Source: Atriophallophorus winterbourni
Taxonomy: Eukaryota; Platyhelminthes; Trematoda; Plagiorchiida; Microphallidae
Length of the DNA: 64,000 nt
Direction of reading: 5' to 3'
NCBI GenBank assembly: GCA_013407085.1
Contig: JACCGJ010020033.1
Coordinates: 1 to 64,000 of the forward strand
Shown here: in pieces, positions 23,001 through 35,000 of the stretch
Numbering within the stretch: the first letter of the stretch is position 1
Layout: every line of letters begins with the position of its first letter
Translations under genes and position numbers: made by a program
The notes under the pieces: generated by a model
Seen by the model: the letters and a program-made list of their open reading frames with translations, nothing else
The model's database searches: none
What the model was told of the DNA's origin: nothing

Positions 23001-26000
23001 TACAGAAAAACACAAATTTTCTTGCTTTCCGCACCGAAAGTATGTAAACTAACATGTATTGTCCTATTGCGTTTCAACACACATGATTATCTTGCCTTTC
23101 ATTCGAAATCCTCAGCACTCAGCCATTGTTGATATTCAGCAAGACTTACCGGTTATTCATTGTGGCAAATGTTCTACGGCTGCTCAAAAGAAACTTCGGC
23201 CGTTTTGCATAAAAAACAACCTATTTAACCAATTACCTAAGAAGTATTTGCAGTGTCAACGATGGCCTTATATCTGTGAGCATTTTAAGTGTTAATTATG
23301 AGTAGCTGATCAAAACGAATAGTATTACCCAAACAAGCGCGAATTTATAAATATTCTCTTTAGTATATTTTAACAAAAAACGAACATATAGCAAAATTAC
23401 AATTCGGATTAAAAACGAAGTAAAATAATGAACAAATTGAAATATTTGCTTATTAATTTAGTTATCGAATAGTTTTTTTAATTTGACTCGGTTTCAGAAG
23501 ATTGTGAAACAATAATATAACTCTGACCATGGTTAATAATTACAGGGCGGCATGTCTACATTGAATAAAGCAGTTAGATCTCATTCATTGTCTAACAAAA
23601 AATGTTTTCATTTTTCAATCCTCATTTACTTTCTTTCGTTGTCGATATTTCTGTCTAGATGATCGGAACGTTTTGGATTTGAAAATGCTTGGAAGCATGC
23701 AAACAAGTATGCCTAAATTTATTTTGTTCCTCATATTCCAATCCCTTAAGCAGAAAGTTTATTGAAATTCTGTATCAAAATTAGTGAAGCTTCATCTAAA
23801 AATAAACATCTACCTTAGACGCGTAGCTGCGGCACACAAATGTCATGCGATAAACAGATTGAGCATTTGTCCTTTTCCATATACATTGCAGGTTATGAAA
23901 TTTTTTACGGAATATTACTGAACACAATATATGCATGATGTGGGTGGCAAATTGGGTGTGCTTAGTTTTTTTGGGTACTTCGTTTTTTTCATTAAATTTG
24001 TTGACAGTCTGATTAGAGTTTGTAGTGTCTGCTATACACCTATTTAAAATGTATGCCGCCAAGATGGCTAGTCATGATAAATCTGGGCTAAATCATTTGT
24101 GTTTCTGTCAAGAGAAAGTAAATCTTTTTTCGTTCATGTTATGCCCTAAAATCCTGCGTTCGCAGGCAATCAGCAACATACTTATTATGCATACGTGAAA
24201 TATCATCATCATATTTGCCTTGAATGACAGCTTGCTTTCGTCACAGACTAATTAATGTGGAAGCTGCCTTCGTCTCAGTGTCTAGTGTCAAATATTTACA
24301 TTCGCAACGTCAAGATTTGAGATTAGAGTCAGTGGTTAAATCAGGCAGTCTTTAATAGCGATGATACGAGGCATCACAGTCTACTGTCCAAATGCATTAG
24401 AAAATATTATTCGGATGTTTATTGCAATATACGCAAAAAGGCTGGCAAGCGGACAATTACAGACTGAAGCAGCTCCTAAGAATGAGAAATGATTTTATGG
24501 ATGCACAATCGACAAACAGCATGGCACAAATTAACACATTCAGTAGGTTTAGTTTTAATCTTCAAGTTTTAAGGTGACGGTTATATAATCAACTCTTATT
24601 AAGGTAGACATTGTGTTCCTGATGTTAAACTTCGGACTTGTAACCCGAGATGTAAATCTTGGTTGACGCACAGAAATCCAATTCAATCTCACCGAGGAAT
24701 CAATTCCTATTTTTATAATCAACGTGTTTATGTAATTTTAATGTGCACACAATTAACTTAAACACCATTAAAACATATATTCCGCTCAATCACGTCATGA
24801 TTGATGATTGGTTTTTCAGGTTTCCATTCAAATGTTTTCAAAGAATCATTTATTTGAATCTGTACTTGAATTTAAATGCATGTATCATTTCAATGCTGTT
24901 TAAACGTTTGACATCATTTTGACATATTATAGTGCTTTGCGTGCCTTCAAATTTTGCAGAATTCACTGCACACATGTCAATCAAAGTTGGGCTGGAAGGC
25001 TTTCAGAAACTGAATCAATTGCTCGCCGCAAACGAGAAAATTTTTAAAGTAAGTCAACTGAGATATTTTTCTTAAGTGTATATATACTATAACGAACATT
25101 CCAGAAAAATAAATTCGCTCTTTATGCAGAGTTTAATTGCGTTAGTTGAGCAGCGAGCAACAATACCTTCATGAGTTTTGAGATCTTCGAGTAGTTTTTG
25201 GTAAACTATTTAATGCTCAAGTAAGACGATTTCGGAACTGTATGAATGTTAAGGCGTCGTCAACATTTTGCTTGATCCGCTGGAAGCTACGTATCTATTT
25301 TAAAGGTGCACCGGAGAAAAAGGTGCTTTATTATACAATAAACGCATTGATTGCAGACGCATAAGCAGAGTCTGCAAGAAATCACATGAAACAACGTACG
25401 ATAGATGATAACTAAAGATAATAACGGTAGCGGATCGGTTTGGAAGGTTTCTTCCACATATTTTCTAAGGTTTTTCAACCAACGGCTTATTTGATATAAA
25501 CAGCTGCACGATGAAACCTCGTGGTGGCAATATTAGGAAGATATTCACGTAGCGCGCCAACTACCCTGTTAATCAAGGCCTTAATTTTAATTAGCCTAAT
25601 TTCCTTTATTTTGGCTAAAGTTAGGTGTGAATATTTTACTATTTGGAGGAATATAACAGATTTTGACATCGAAACTTTCGTAAAAATCAAGCATAATATA
25701 AAAGAATTCATTTAATATTATTATTATTAAACGTGATAATGAGGTAACAGTTCAAACAAAAGTGCATTGCTTCTCACCACTTTCAAGGACGGTGACTTTT
25801 TCCAAATATATTCTATACTGAGAGGAAATTTTATTATCGGTAGATGATGCGTTGATACAGGGGTTATATATGGTTGGTTCTTTGCATTTGACTGACCTCA
25901 GTTGAGTGAAAACGAGTTATAATTTTACGAAACTAGACAGTCATATATAGAAGAACATTAGGTTCGATAGATACAAATATATTCAACAGATTTAGTCCTT

Positions 26001-29000
26001 TATTATGAATATTGGAAGCGATTGATTATCCAGAAACTTACGTTAACTTGATTGAGAAATTTTAAAAACGCATTCATGCGTTGCGAAGAAAAAAAGAAGT
26101 TCAATTATAAATTCAGATTACCAGAGTAATTTAAATATTTTGAATAATTCTAGCAAAATATCGCACAAAGATTTCAACCTGCTGGGAACATTTTACGAGT
26201 AGACGCATCTCGTGAAACGAACTACGACAGAACAGTAATTGACCGAATAATTGATGTTCGCATGACCCTAAAGTATGATTACAATTTGCGAAGATACCCA
26301 GAAAATTGGCCGCTCAATGCTTTGCAGATTCTCGTTGGTGATGCATGCACTAACGTTCAAATCGAATATGGATTGTATCCAGATGGCGGTAAGCAATTTA
26401 TGTTTCACGTGTCACATTCAACGGCAATTCGTGGCGATGTCGTCAATGGAAAAGACTTTCCCCCCCAAAACACATAGTACATCACAACATTACCCATAAT
26501 TCCGACGAGGTTACAACGAGCAAATATGAGAATTACTGGTTACTGTAAATTCAAATATCAATGACTAGGGACTAAGCAATATATGCAGATTAACGAGGTA
26601 GGAATATAAGGAAATATCCATCAATCTATTTCGCTGACATTTTGCCTAATTGCTCGGTGTGAGTAGTGACATCAATCTGTAAATCTTCGTCACCCATAAA
26701 ACAGTAACATGTAGTAAGTTAGTTGATTGTTTGACCGGTCTCTCTTGTAACGCCTCATCTTATTACTGCATCAAAACCATTTGCTTTTCCCGTTATATCG
26801 ACTTCATTCCCATTGTTGAACAGCTGTTTTAGCATTAATGCAAAAATGTTTCATTCAAACCTTGTTTTGGTAATCATAACATTATACACGAAAGCAAGTG
26901 GTTTATTTATGAAATCGAACTGGAATTACAATTACATGACATTAGGACGGAGATTTATATTAATTATTATATTTTAGTTAAATTGCACTTTTTGTAATAT
27001 TTTTCGAATGAGGCAAATTTTGTGGGCATTAATGGTGTTGTTATCCTCATTCATTCGTCCTTGACCATGGCTCTCCATCAGAACCGCAAGATTGTTTTAT
27101 GCTCAACAGCTTTTATAATGATTAAGCAGTCGTGGAAACAAACTCTTGTGGCGTCCATAGAAAAATTATTTACTCGGACGAAAAATTTAAGTTGGATGAG
27201 TTGGCGTAATCCAAGAAAAGCAGTAAAGCAGTATCGAGCATTTACATGGTTGCAGACGATGCATTACACAGTGTATTTAACGTGTAATGTCAAGGGAATG
27301 TTGTTTGCAACATGTATAGCCAAAGTCAAGTACATTCATACCTCGTTTGTTAAGGTGAGACTCCAACCTGTTTTAGCATACAGTTCACTCACTATTGTCT
27401 ATCAATTTAGCACTATGTTAGCCATAATGCATATAGTGCCGCACAATTGCACATCCATGCATTAATAAATGCTGAATTGCTTACACCCATTATCTTTGAG
27501 AAGCATCCTTAAAAAATCCAGAAAGCTTGGACCTGATGCCCTAGTGTCCCACAGCTAATGATGATCTCTCAATTTTAAAATTTCCTTGCACTGGTGTGGA
27601 TTATTGGAGTCGGAATTAAAGTTGATTTTTGATCATATTCACCAAATGTGGAAAGAGGAGCGTTGCTGCACCGCACACGTTTGGCTGAAGACTGCATAAT
27701 TTGTTAGGAGCGGTGAAATGAGACTTGAAGATGGTTTTCACTGCCAAAATTAGCTTTTGGCACTGAGCTTCTGCGCCAGTTAAACCATAACCTTAGCTGG
27801 TATATTCAGCCTCCCATTTTTATTATACAAAAAAGCAAAATAAGGTGTTCCCTACATTGGTAGGTTATGAGGTACGCCGTTGCCTTTAAGTATGGAGAAC
27901 TATCTTTTACATGTTAAGCAGTTGCTTCCTCTACACTTCGCTTCACTCGATTAAAAGTATCAACTAATGGGACATTTGGAATACGGCGCCGTTGCGGTAG
28001 GCATTAGCCAGTAATTTATAGATTTAGGTTTACATTTTGGAATTAGAAGTGAATATAAAAAACACGCTCTAGCCATGATAACCTTGAAGGTAGCACGTAC
28101 CGACTTATTGAATGAAGCACAAAAATGACTCAGCAAAACCTCAGAGAGTCATTGTTCAGTATGTTGTGAACGGCAACGAGTTCCGTTTAAGTTTGTGTGG
28201 GAACAAACTGGGATGTGTAGTCTACATCTAAATTGTAACTTTGTAAATTATGATCACAATTGAAGCTAGAAGAAAGTTACACTTTTATAGAATAGGTGTT
28301 GATTTTATTATTTAGAAGAATGAGTACAAGGTCTAAAAGATTATTACGTGTATATGATTGCGCAGAGACAAGGCTAGCAATAATCATGACCAGTCTTGAA
28401 TAGAAAGCGCATTCGACTATGTTGGCAACGACTAAATCTGCATTAGCATGAGCCCCATCCTTGCAGTTTCCCATGCATTGAATCAAAACCTCAAATTTTT
28501 AGAGTTTATACTGCCGTGAAAACCTTCCAAGACACGTGCATTTCCAAGTCAATACAGATCCAAACAGCAAAACGAGTTTACATAGTTCGAACGTATAGTC
28601 TTGACAACTTCTTAAGAAATGCCACCGGTAATACGTTTTACAAGCAAACTGATGCGCGTCACGTAGTGACAAAATCGTGTTCTGTTGTTGTCCTGCGGTA
28701 TTCGAATTCTCAGAATGTTTAATAATGTATTTTATCAAGTGGACACAATCAAAAATCTTGTAATCATTCATGGCTCTAAAATCTAAAAACACTGTCGCGA
28801 TGAAGTTGATCAGACTCGTTCTCAAAAATTGATCACTGCTTGTTCTATTTGAAATGTAGGCATAGAGATGATGCGGTGCAATACACACGGGTAATTTTAT
28901 TACATTTGTGTATATAACAAAGTGAAGAATAGGATGAACATATAACAACGCCTCGGTTTCTCAGCAGAATTTGTATGTGCTGAGAGCTGAATGTATCGAC

Positions 29001-31069
29001 TTGTTTGAGAATTCATTGTTTTTCAAAACATATAGAAGTATGTTTGATTAGAAATCAGATGTCTTGTTAGCGTTTGTGGTGAATTTAATTATGTAAAATA
29101 TTTGTTCGAACCATTGTATTGTGTTCTAATCTACCGCCATATTTGAAAAAACTTGGGAATAACCATTTTCAATGTTTCCCAAGTTTATTTAATTCATTCA
29201 AACAGTCATTTGAATTACCATCGCCAAATCTTGAATACATACATCTCAGTACACTATATATTGCATAAACAATCTCTATGTATATAAAATAGTTTTGTAT
29301 TCATTCAATCATATATCTTCAGCATCGGCTGTGAATGTGACAGGTGAGTCTTTCTGAAACCGATCGGATATAATATTGATAATTCATAATGAATTTTGTG
29401 GCCACATTTCTTGAAAAGCTGCGCTGGAAATCGTTGCCGTAGTGTTGAAGGCTTTCTTGGTTTTTCTGATGCTTTAAAAATAAACACAGTTCAATTTCAA
29501 TATTTTTGAATTGCTGTGCTTTTGCGAGGAATCACTGTTCCGGAACGCTGTCAATAAAATCTTTATTATAATATCCATCAAAAACTCTATGCTTCCGGTA
29601 GTCGACCTTAATGACAATGCTTCTTTTGCAGTTATCCAATTCCTTGTGAATGTTACCGAAAACGAAGTCACGGAAGATTTTTGCACATGCGTGAGAATTT
29701 TTACTTAGTCGACATTAATAACGTTTTTTAATACAAAACAACGCAGCATTCTTTAATATGAATTTCTTATCGCGATGTGGAACATAACAGGCAATTTCTA
29801 TTCTCCAGGCTAATTGCTGAATGGTCACGTATCCTAGCGAATCTGTAAGCGTAGATTTCGTATTTGTGCAGGCAATGCATGATAGTGGTTGCGTAACTGC
29901 ATGCTACGTGGGTATATCAAAGGCCTGGGATCGCATGACCATTCGATACTCATGAGCAAGTCGTAAGATGTGGGTACTAATGGCTGCCGTCTTACCTGGA
30001 TGAGACGGTACCTTCTTGAACCAAAGGCAAATATTAGTATCGATGGTGTGATGTCTAGGGAAATCAAAACCACCGGCAATGTCCCAAAAGGTTCCGTACT
30101 TGGTCCGGTTCTCATTTTGATCTACATCAACAACCTTCTGAATTTTTTCACAGCCAAAATTGTTTGCTTTGCGGTTAAGGCTAAACATTGGATGCCAATC
30201 ACGTAAATTGTGGACTGCTTGTTCTTACAAAATATTTTCTAAATATTGAAAAGCTGGTCAAAGCAAAACAAGATTTCATTCAACTTCAGAAATGCAAACT
30301 ATTACAAATTGGTGAGGATTCCTCAATCTTATACAAACGTTGGTCGCGACAACCGGAATGGACAAAAGACAATGACCTCTGATAATGGATTAGTAGAAGT
30401 CTTGAGAATAACATGCAATGCGAAGTAGTTTACAACAGAACTAGCCACATGATCATTGCGCTTCAGCATATTTTCCGACATTTTTCCTGTAAAACATTTC
30501 CATGCTCGTAAATACGTATATTAATATAGTGGTGGATTATTCAGATCAAGCTTGGGAACCATGGTTATCAAAATACATCAAGCAACTCCAATGAATATAA
30601 CGCAGTGCAACCAAAATGTTTGGCTGTCCCAGCAATCCTACCATAAATTGATCGACTGATTCTTCTTAATTTTTATAGACTGCCTCGCAGACTTTTTTGA
30701 TTGGATATAATTCTAACTTAAAAATAATTATCCCAAAGTTGCACGCTCCGAGGCATCTATTTCGCCTCCGGTCAAGAAATATCATGTAGACTCACGAACA
30801 TGCGTTTGATATTCCTCATTCTCACCAGAACTGCCGTCGGTTCTTTCATTTGGTGCACGGTTAAATCTTATAGATCTTCCAAATTCAGATGTTGTAATAT
30901 CATCTAGTGACAGGAATTTCAGAAACAACTGGATATATTTATGTGTATTAATTCCAGCTTACATCCCGTTTTAATATCAGGACCCGTATCCTGACGAATA
31001 ACTTTCCATTATAGCGCGTATATATAAAAAGATTTCTAAATTCCCAATGTGTCCACATTCTCAACCCTA

Positions 31070-31129
<60 letters not shown>

Positions 31130-31993
31130 ACTATGTGAACACTTTGCGCTTATATTGCAGCTCTTTGAATGTGGTTTGCAGTGTTGTTCAGTTACACTTC
31201 TGATATGAAAATATTTAATAGCTTTACGTTGCATGAATATTGTTACACACATATATATATGGCAGCCATTGCCATCAATAAGCTTAAAAAGCATATTAGT
31301 CGCAATTTGTACGAAGTGGTTTTTTTTAAGAGTCGAGGGGCTTTGAATTTTCTCGCTCTTGCTTCTATGGTTGACGCGATGTGTTTTCTTCTTGTGACTC
31401 TTGATTCTCTCGCTTTAAACAAAAGATGAAATTGTAATTAATCTGTGTTTCATCCAAGCATGCAAATACCACGTGCTAAATAAACATGATCAACATTTCG
31501 TTGTCAGCTGGGAAATGTCTTCCTACAACTATTAAACTACACTATCGGAAGTTGCATCATAACAAATGACACAAAACAAAATCCGAGTCGACATCAGCGA
31601 ATTGAAATGGATGTTCCTTTGATAAAACGGGTATTGATAAGAGACCTGCTGGTGACAATGAAAGGATACACCGCCGGGTATTGTTTCACGTGGGATGAAT
31701 TGCCACAGTTTCCAAATTATGGTAAGTGTTCGAAGAAAACTGTTTGAATACTCCGACACGAATCCATTTGGATTCAAAATGTTAAGATTTGCATTCATTT
31801 CTTGACATAAAATTGATAATTGATGTAGAATTATGGTCCACCAAACAAACACTGATTGTTACGCGCGAGAATCAGTACGAAGCTTGCCTCGGCTTATTTC
31901 TACTATTTCTCAGGCTTTATGCTCTTGGTAATCTATTTGATACTATTTATTACCACGTTTAGCCGGATTGACCGAACACGACTAATTTGGTAA
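19907..31993 (+). CDS. Predicted six-exon gene, type I membrane protein, family not recognised
   Basis: Six exons: 19907-20000, 24960-25048, 26154-26388, 29632-29690, 31508-31721 and 31914-31993. The lengths (94, 89, 235, 59, 214, 80) total 771 bases, and every junction is phase-consistent (1, 0, 1, 0, 1), giving 256 residues plus stop. All five introns are GT...AG, with GTAAGT at two donors and GTAAGC at one. The protein would have an N-terminal signal peptide, NVT and NYT glycosylation sequons, paired Cys in FCTC, and a C-terminal membrane helix (FMLLVIYLILFITTF) with a short basic tail. I do not recognise the family. Exons may be missing or differ: exon 1 in particular is linked only by phase, and translation could instead start at the ATG at 24974. 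A CR1-like fragment sits in intron 4, and another gene model lies in intron 1. Confidence 0.55.
21590..21921 (+). other. Possible exons of another small secreted protein
   Basis: After TTGCTAATTCTTGTTCATGT...GCGCAG at 21589, phase 0 is open to 21760 (RFHISNLWYVSYVTKDRVRY...). An overlapping frame, 21736-21921, reads IENCNMFICLSKAIFLLVD and HNEQCGQITPEKMKHMAEVV. The two frames overlap rather than splice cleanly, and no ATG lies in frame before the first. It may be a real exon with a frameshift, or chance. Confidence 0.25.
22399..23295 (+). CDS. Predicted two-exon gene, secreted six-cysteine protein
   Basis: Exon 1, 22399-22497 (33 codons), ATG followed by a signal-peptide-like segment (INIYSYYIFITGLVVAF) and a GTAAGT donor at phase 0. 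Exon 2, 23116-23295, follows CCTTTCATTCGAAATCCTCAG and runs at phase 0 to TAA; an alternative acceptor at 23138-23139 is also phase 0. The product would be 92 residues. The C-terminal part has six cysteines (CGKC, RPFC, LQC, YIC and FKC), enough for three disulfides. I do not recognise the fold; CGKCSTAAQKKLRPFC faintly recalls netrin/TIMP-type starts, but this is not supported otherwise. The gene lies in intron 1 of the larger model, on the same strand. Confidence 0.5.
23296..24959. other. Intron sequence, no gene seen
   Basis: AT-rich. A minus-strand open frame at 24062-23796 has no motif I recognise. Confidence 0.4.
24960..25048 (+). CDS. Exon 2 of the six-exon gene
   Basis: Acceptor GTGCCTTCAAATTTTGCAG, donor AAA|GTAAGT. 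89 bases, phase 1 in and phase 0 out, reading FTAHMSIKVGLEGFQKLNQL then LAANEKIFK. The internal ATG at 24974 lies just after the acceptor, so in a worm that trans-splices a leader this could also be a first coding exon. Confidence 0.65.
26154..26388 (+). CDS. Exon 3 of the six-exon gene
   Basis: Acceptor TGAATAATTCTAG, donor GCG|GTAAGC. 235 bases, phase 0 in and phase 1 out, 78 codons fully open: starts QNIAQRFQPAGNILRVDASR, contains VRMTLKYDYNLRRYPENWPL, and ends VQIEYGLYPDG. A decayed relative lies at 7728-7937, ending at the same donor position, which supports these limits. Confidence 0.7.
26389..29631. other. Intron 3; two long unrecognised open frames
   Basis: A + strand frame of 147 codons (27022-27465) with a GTGAGA after codon TTTGTTAAG, and a minus frame of 149 codons (28948-28499), are longer than expected for AT-rich DNA, but I recognise no domain. 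A 21-base segment, 29323-29343, lies between TATCTTCAG and GTGAGT and is in phase with its neighbours. It could be a micro-exon. Confidence 0.35.
29632..29690 (+). CDS. Exon 4 of the six-exon gene
   Basis: Acceptor GCTTCTTTTGCAG, donor TGC|GTGAGA. 59 bases, phase 1 in and phase 0 out, reading IQFLVNVTENEVTEDFCTC. It carries one N-glycosylation sequon (NVT) and a C-x-C pair. Its phases are exactly what is needed to join exon 3 to exon 5. Confidence 0.6.
29850..30930 (+). pseudogene. CR1-like reverse transcriptase fragment in intron 4
   Basis: Plus strand: DSGCVTACYVGISKAWDRMT, TNGCRLTWMRRYLLEPKANI, VPKGSVLGPVLILIYINNLL, then CFAVKAKHWMPIT where the related copy at 12.9-14.2 kb has FADD, so the catalytic Asp pair is lost. 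After frameshifts: QPEWTKDNDL, YSDQAWEPWLSKYIKQLQ and ATKMFGCPSNP. It is the same family as 12908-14436. It ends in the CR1-type tail near 30900. Confidence 0.8.
31073..31126. repeat. (TA)n microsatellite
   Basis: About 27 TA units in a row. Confidence 0.95.
31508..31721 (+). CDS. Exon 5 of the six-exon gene
   Basis: Acceptor CAACATTTCGTTGTCAG, donor TATG|GTAAGT. 214 bases, phase 0 in and phase 1 out, open throughout: LGNVFLQLLNYTIGSCIITN, IEMDVPLIKRVLIRDLLVTM, KGYTAGYCFTWDELPQFPNY. It contains an NYT sequon. This would be the membrane-proximal ectodomain. Confidence 0.68.
31914..31993 (+). CDS. Exon 6 of the six-exon gene: membrane helix and stop
   Basis: Acceptor TTATTTCTACTATTTCTCAG. Phase 1 in. 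Reads FMLLVIYLILFITTFSRIDR then TRLIW and TAA at 31991-31993. The hydrophobic run followed by Arg residues fits a single-pass type I anchor. A GTAAGG at 31990 and TTTTAG at 32018 could define a 29-base intron, but splicing there would also create a stop. Confidence 0.6.
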
Positions 31994-32018
31994 GGTTGGA
32001 ACACTGCTTCTGTTTTAG

Positions 32019-35000
32019 ACCTTTGAAAAATTATTTCATACATCTGAAACCCGAAATCCTACGAGTTGGCGACTGCTCTCACGAGATCATTCGTCGTCTA
32101 TTCGGATGTGCCGGAAGGGGATGAGCTACATATATTGCGAGAGATCGTGGTATTAACATTAACGCATATACAAAGAGAAACAGCAGAAGATAAATAACTT
32201 TCGAATTTCAATTTCAAAGTTCCTTCTACGTCTGATCAAAATAGTAAAACTAGCACGTACTTCAAGTCGACAATACTGAATACTTGGTACAGTGAGATAA
32301 TAATACAACTTTTGCATGCTTGGCAGTTATCCGACTGAGCAGTCAACAACTAACCGTCACAAACGGTAACGAATAAATAAAATACAACTCCAAATATTTC
32401 AGTCACCAGATTACAACTAGTTTGTTTAATAACGGGTGTGCTACGCCTCCAGGTCGACCAAGATTTTGACAATACAATTCGTGCAATTCGCTTTATACTA
32501 TCGAAACCGTAGTAATGCACAAACGTAGGTTGCATTCATTATTGCGCTTGGTATTGAAAAGTAAACCACTAAACTTTAACAATGGCAGTAAGCCTAAACT
32601 TAAAACTAACAAATTTGATTGCATAAACATTGTTTTTAGGGATAAACAGCCAGTGAGAATAGAAAGTTTTGACAAGTTGATTAGAAGCATTTCGTCGGAA
32701 TATCCACACCCACCGCGCAAGCTTCTCATATCATGACACGAATAAATCATTACTCTCTACTTCATCTTCGTAATACGATAGCGTCTCTGGTAAATCAAAG
32801 GTGTCCATGTCATCATCATATTAACTGCAAACGCTTCCCAAGGATTTTCAGAAGCTAACTCATACAACTCTGCCGCTGTTGTTAACAGAGATTCCGTAAA
32901 TCACATGTTAATCTTTGACACAAGCATAAATATTTAATGCAATATTTACATGCTAACATGTAATGTAGGATGTTATAAATAATATTTAATGTTGTGTAAC
33001 ACACTTCAGATGTTTACTATGAGAACTGCGATAAAGGACTTGTTGCTGGTCAGTTAATTTATCTTCCTTTCTTCACGTTTACTTAAATTAACTTATTTTA
33101 AATCTTTGCACACATTATTATATAGCTTATATGGCATCCCTCGAGTTATGAATGAGAATATGGAACAATGTGTAAAACCGAGGGACATTTCTTCTGCAGG
33201 TCCTTCATGGGGAACTCATCCCATAACTGTAAATCGTTACAAAATTAGCCTCTTTTTGCAAATTTCGTTATAAATTGCCATTTTACCATTCGGCAAAATT
33301 ATTTGGCACAGGTTGTTTCGCGTGTATTCTAGACAGAATTTACGTGAAATTGTTTGCGATCAAATGAATAACTCAAATCTGATTCATATTCAAGTAAAAA
33401 CGTTTCTCAGCGAAGATTGTATACGACAAAATCGTTGTAATCTCAAATGGTGAAAGCGAATGCAAACAGATTTAATTTGTGATGTTACAATGCAGAAGTC
33501 TAGATACCACGTGATGTAGTGATTTAATCGTTAACGATATCCACTAAAGTAGTTACTGTATATAGGAATCGACGTCAATCATTTGAGCGAGGTAGATTAG
33601 GGAATGATGAAATGGTCCAGTAATCGTCGTCTCTTCATTAAGTTATCTCGCAAAACCATTATTTTATCTAGAGAAAATTGTGATAAATATTTGTAGTATT
33701 TTGAATTCACAATGATAAAACAAAATGAAGAATGTATTTTTAATCATCGTTTGCTATCAAATAAAATATTGATATTTTATCTTCGGATCATTTCGGACCC
33801 TGCTCAGCGGTGTTGATTTTGGATACGTCATTCAAAATGAGAGAGAATCAAATCGGATCAGAGAATGAACAATGCCAGGCTGTAAGCCGTTTTATTTATA
33901 TGTGCGCATTATATTCAAATAAATTTATAAGAACAAAAATATACATGAAGCAAACAAAGTATATTCGAAATGAAAGGAACATTTTGTTGGATAAGCAACA
34001 CAAATCATATCAATACTTTAAACATTTTCCGTCTAGCATGAGATATTGGAAATTTTATTTCGGAACTTTAATCAATATTTCGTCAGCAAATGTGTGAATT
34101 TTTCCCCATGTTTAACAAATAATTTGAAAGAAAACGAGGCAGTTACTTGCGATAAATGGCGAGATTCATTTATTGTCTTGTGCGAATTCGGAAACCGTAT
34201 ATAATTTGACAATGACTGATGGAACAATCTCTAATTGTTGCATCTTGTGAATATTGGTGCAATGTCAAAACCATTGTGTTTATTTACCGTGTGCATTAAA
34301 ATTTATCATTTACTTGGTAGACATTGATTTCTGATCAAATTTACCTTGTTTTATACCAAACACACCTGAAGTGAATTCATTTGAACTGAAGAGAGGTCGC
34401 AGACCGGTAGCTTTTCCTTCTTGTCAGAGGTTATTTGTGATAACGTTTCAATACATCCTTTACTACACTAACCGAAATTACAAATGGTGATTTCATAGCG
34501 ATTCACGTTTTATACGAAATCTTCTATGACATTACGATCTAATGTTTTCATCAACACCATTTTTTTCAAACTGTTTACCAAACAAAGATCCTCGTGGTGC
34601 TTGGAATGTATCAAATCGAAGCATCATGCAAAACAAAGACAACATCCGAAATAGAACTCAGACTTTTTACACGCGATGTCTACTGGTACACTCCGGCATG
34701 GCTGATGCATTTGATGGTCAAACATAACTTCACATATCTCGTCCGAAATGTGCGCTGGAACGTGATGCCTAAAGTTTTCACCTAACAAAATCCACCCGCC
34801 ATGCATAACCTCCCAATCAATTTAGCTACAAAACGTTTGAATTCGCAGCACTATTTTACCAAACATTTGCATCTGGAATACACGCATTTTGTCTTGTTTG
34901 TTTGACGGTTTTCTTGCTCCTTGATAGTTTGTTCTACCCACAAAGCACTTGTTGCTTTTCGTAATGATACATTATGAAATTTGATTATAAACCAAATATA

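Noticed and set aside
27120..27200. KIIYSDEKFKLDE in one frame recalls a Tc1/mariner transposase
   Set aside because: Stops on both sides, and no downstream GG..MVWG or PDLNPIE motifs or inverted ends were found.
32019..32110. Extra 3' exon after a 29-base intron at 31990-32018
   Set aside because: Joining it makes a TGA at the junction. Reading through gives TAA; either way it adds no coding sequence.
34570..34785. Open + frame (EIELRLFTRDVYWYTPAWL) as a seventh exon of the large gene
   Set aside because: The gene already ends with a membrane helix and stop at 31993, and the minus strand is equally open here.
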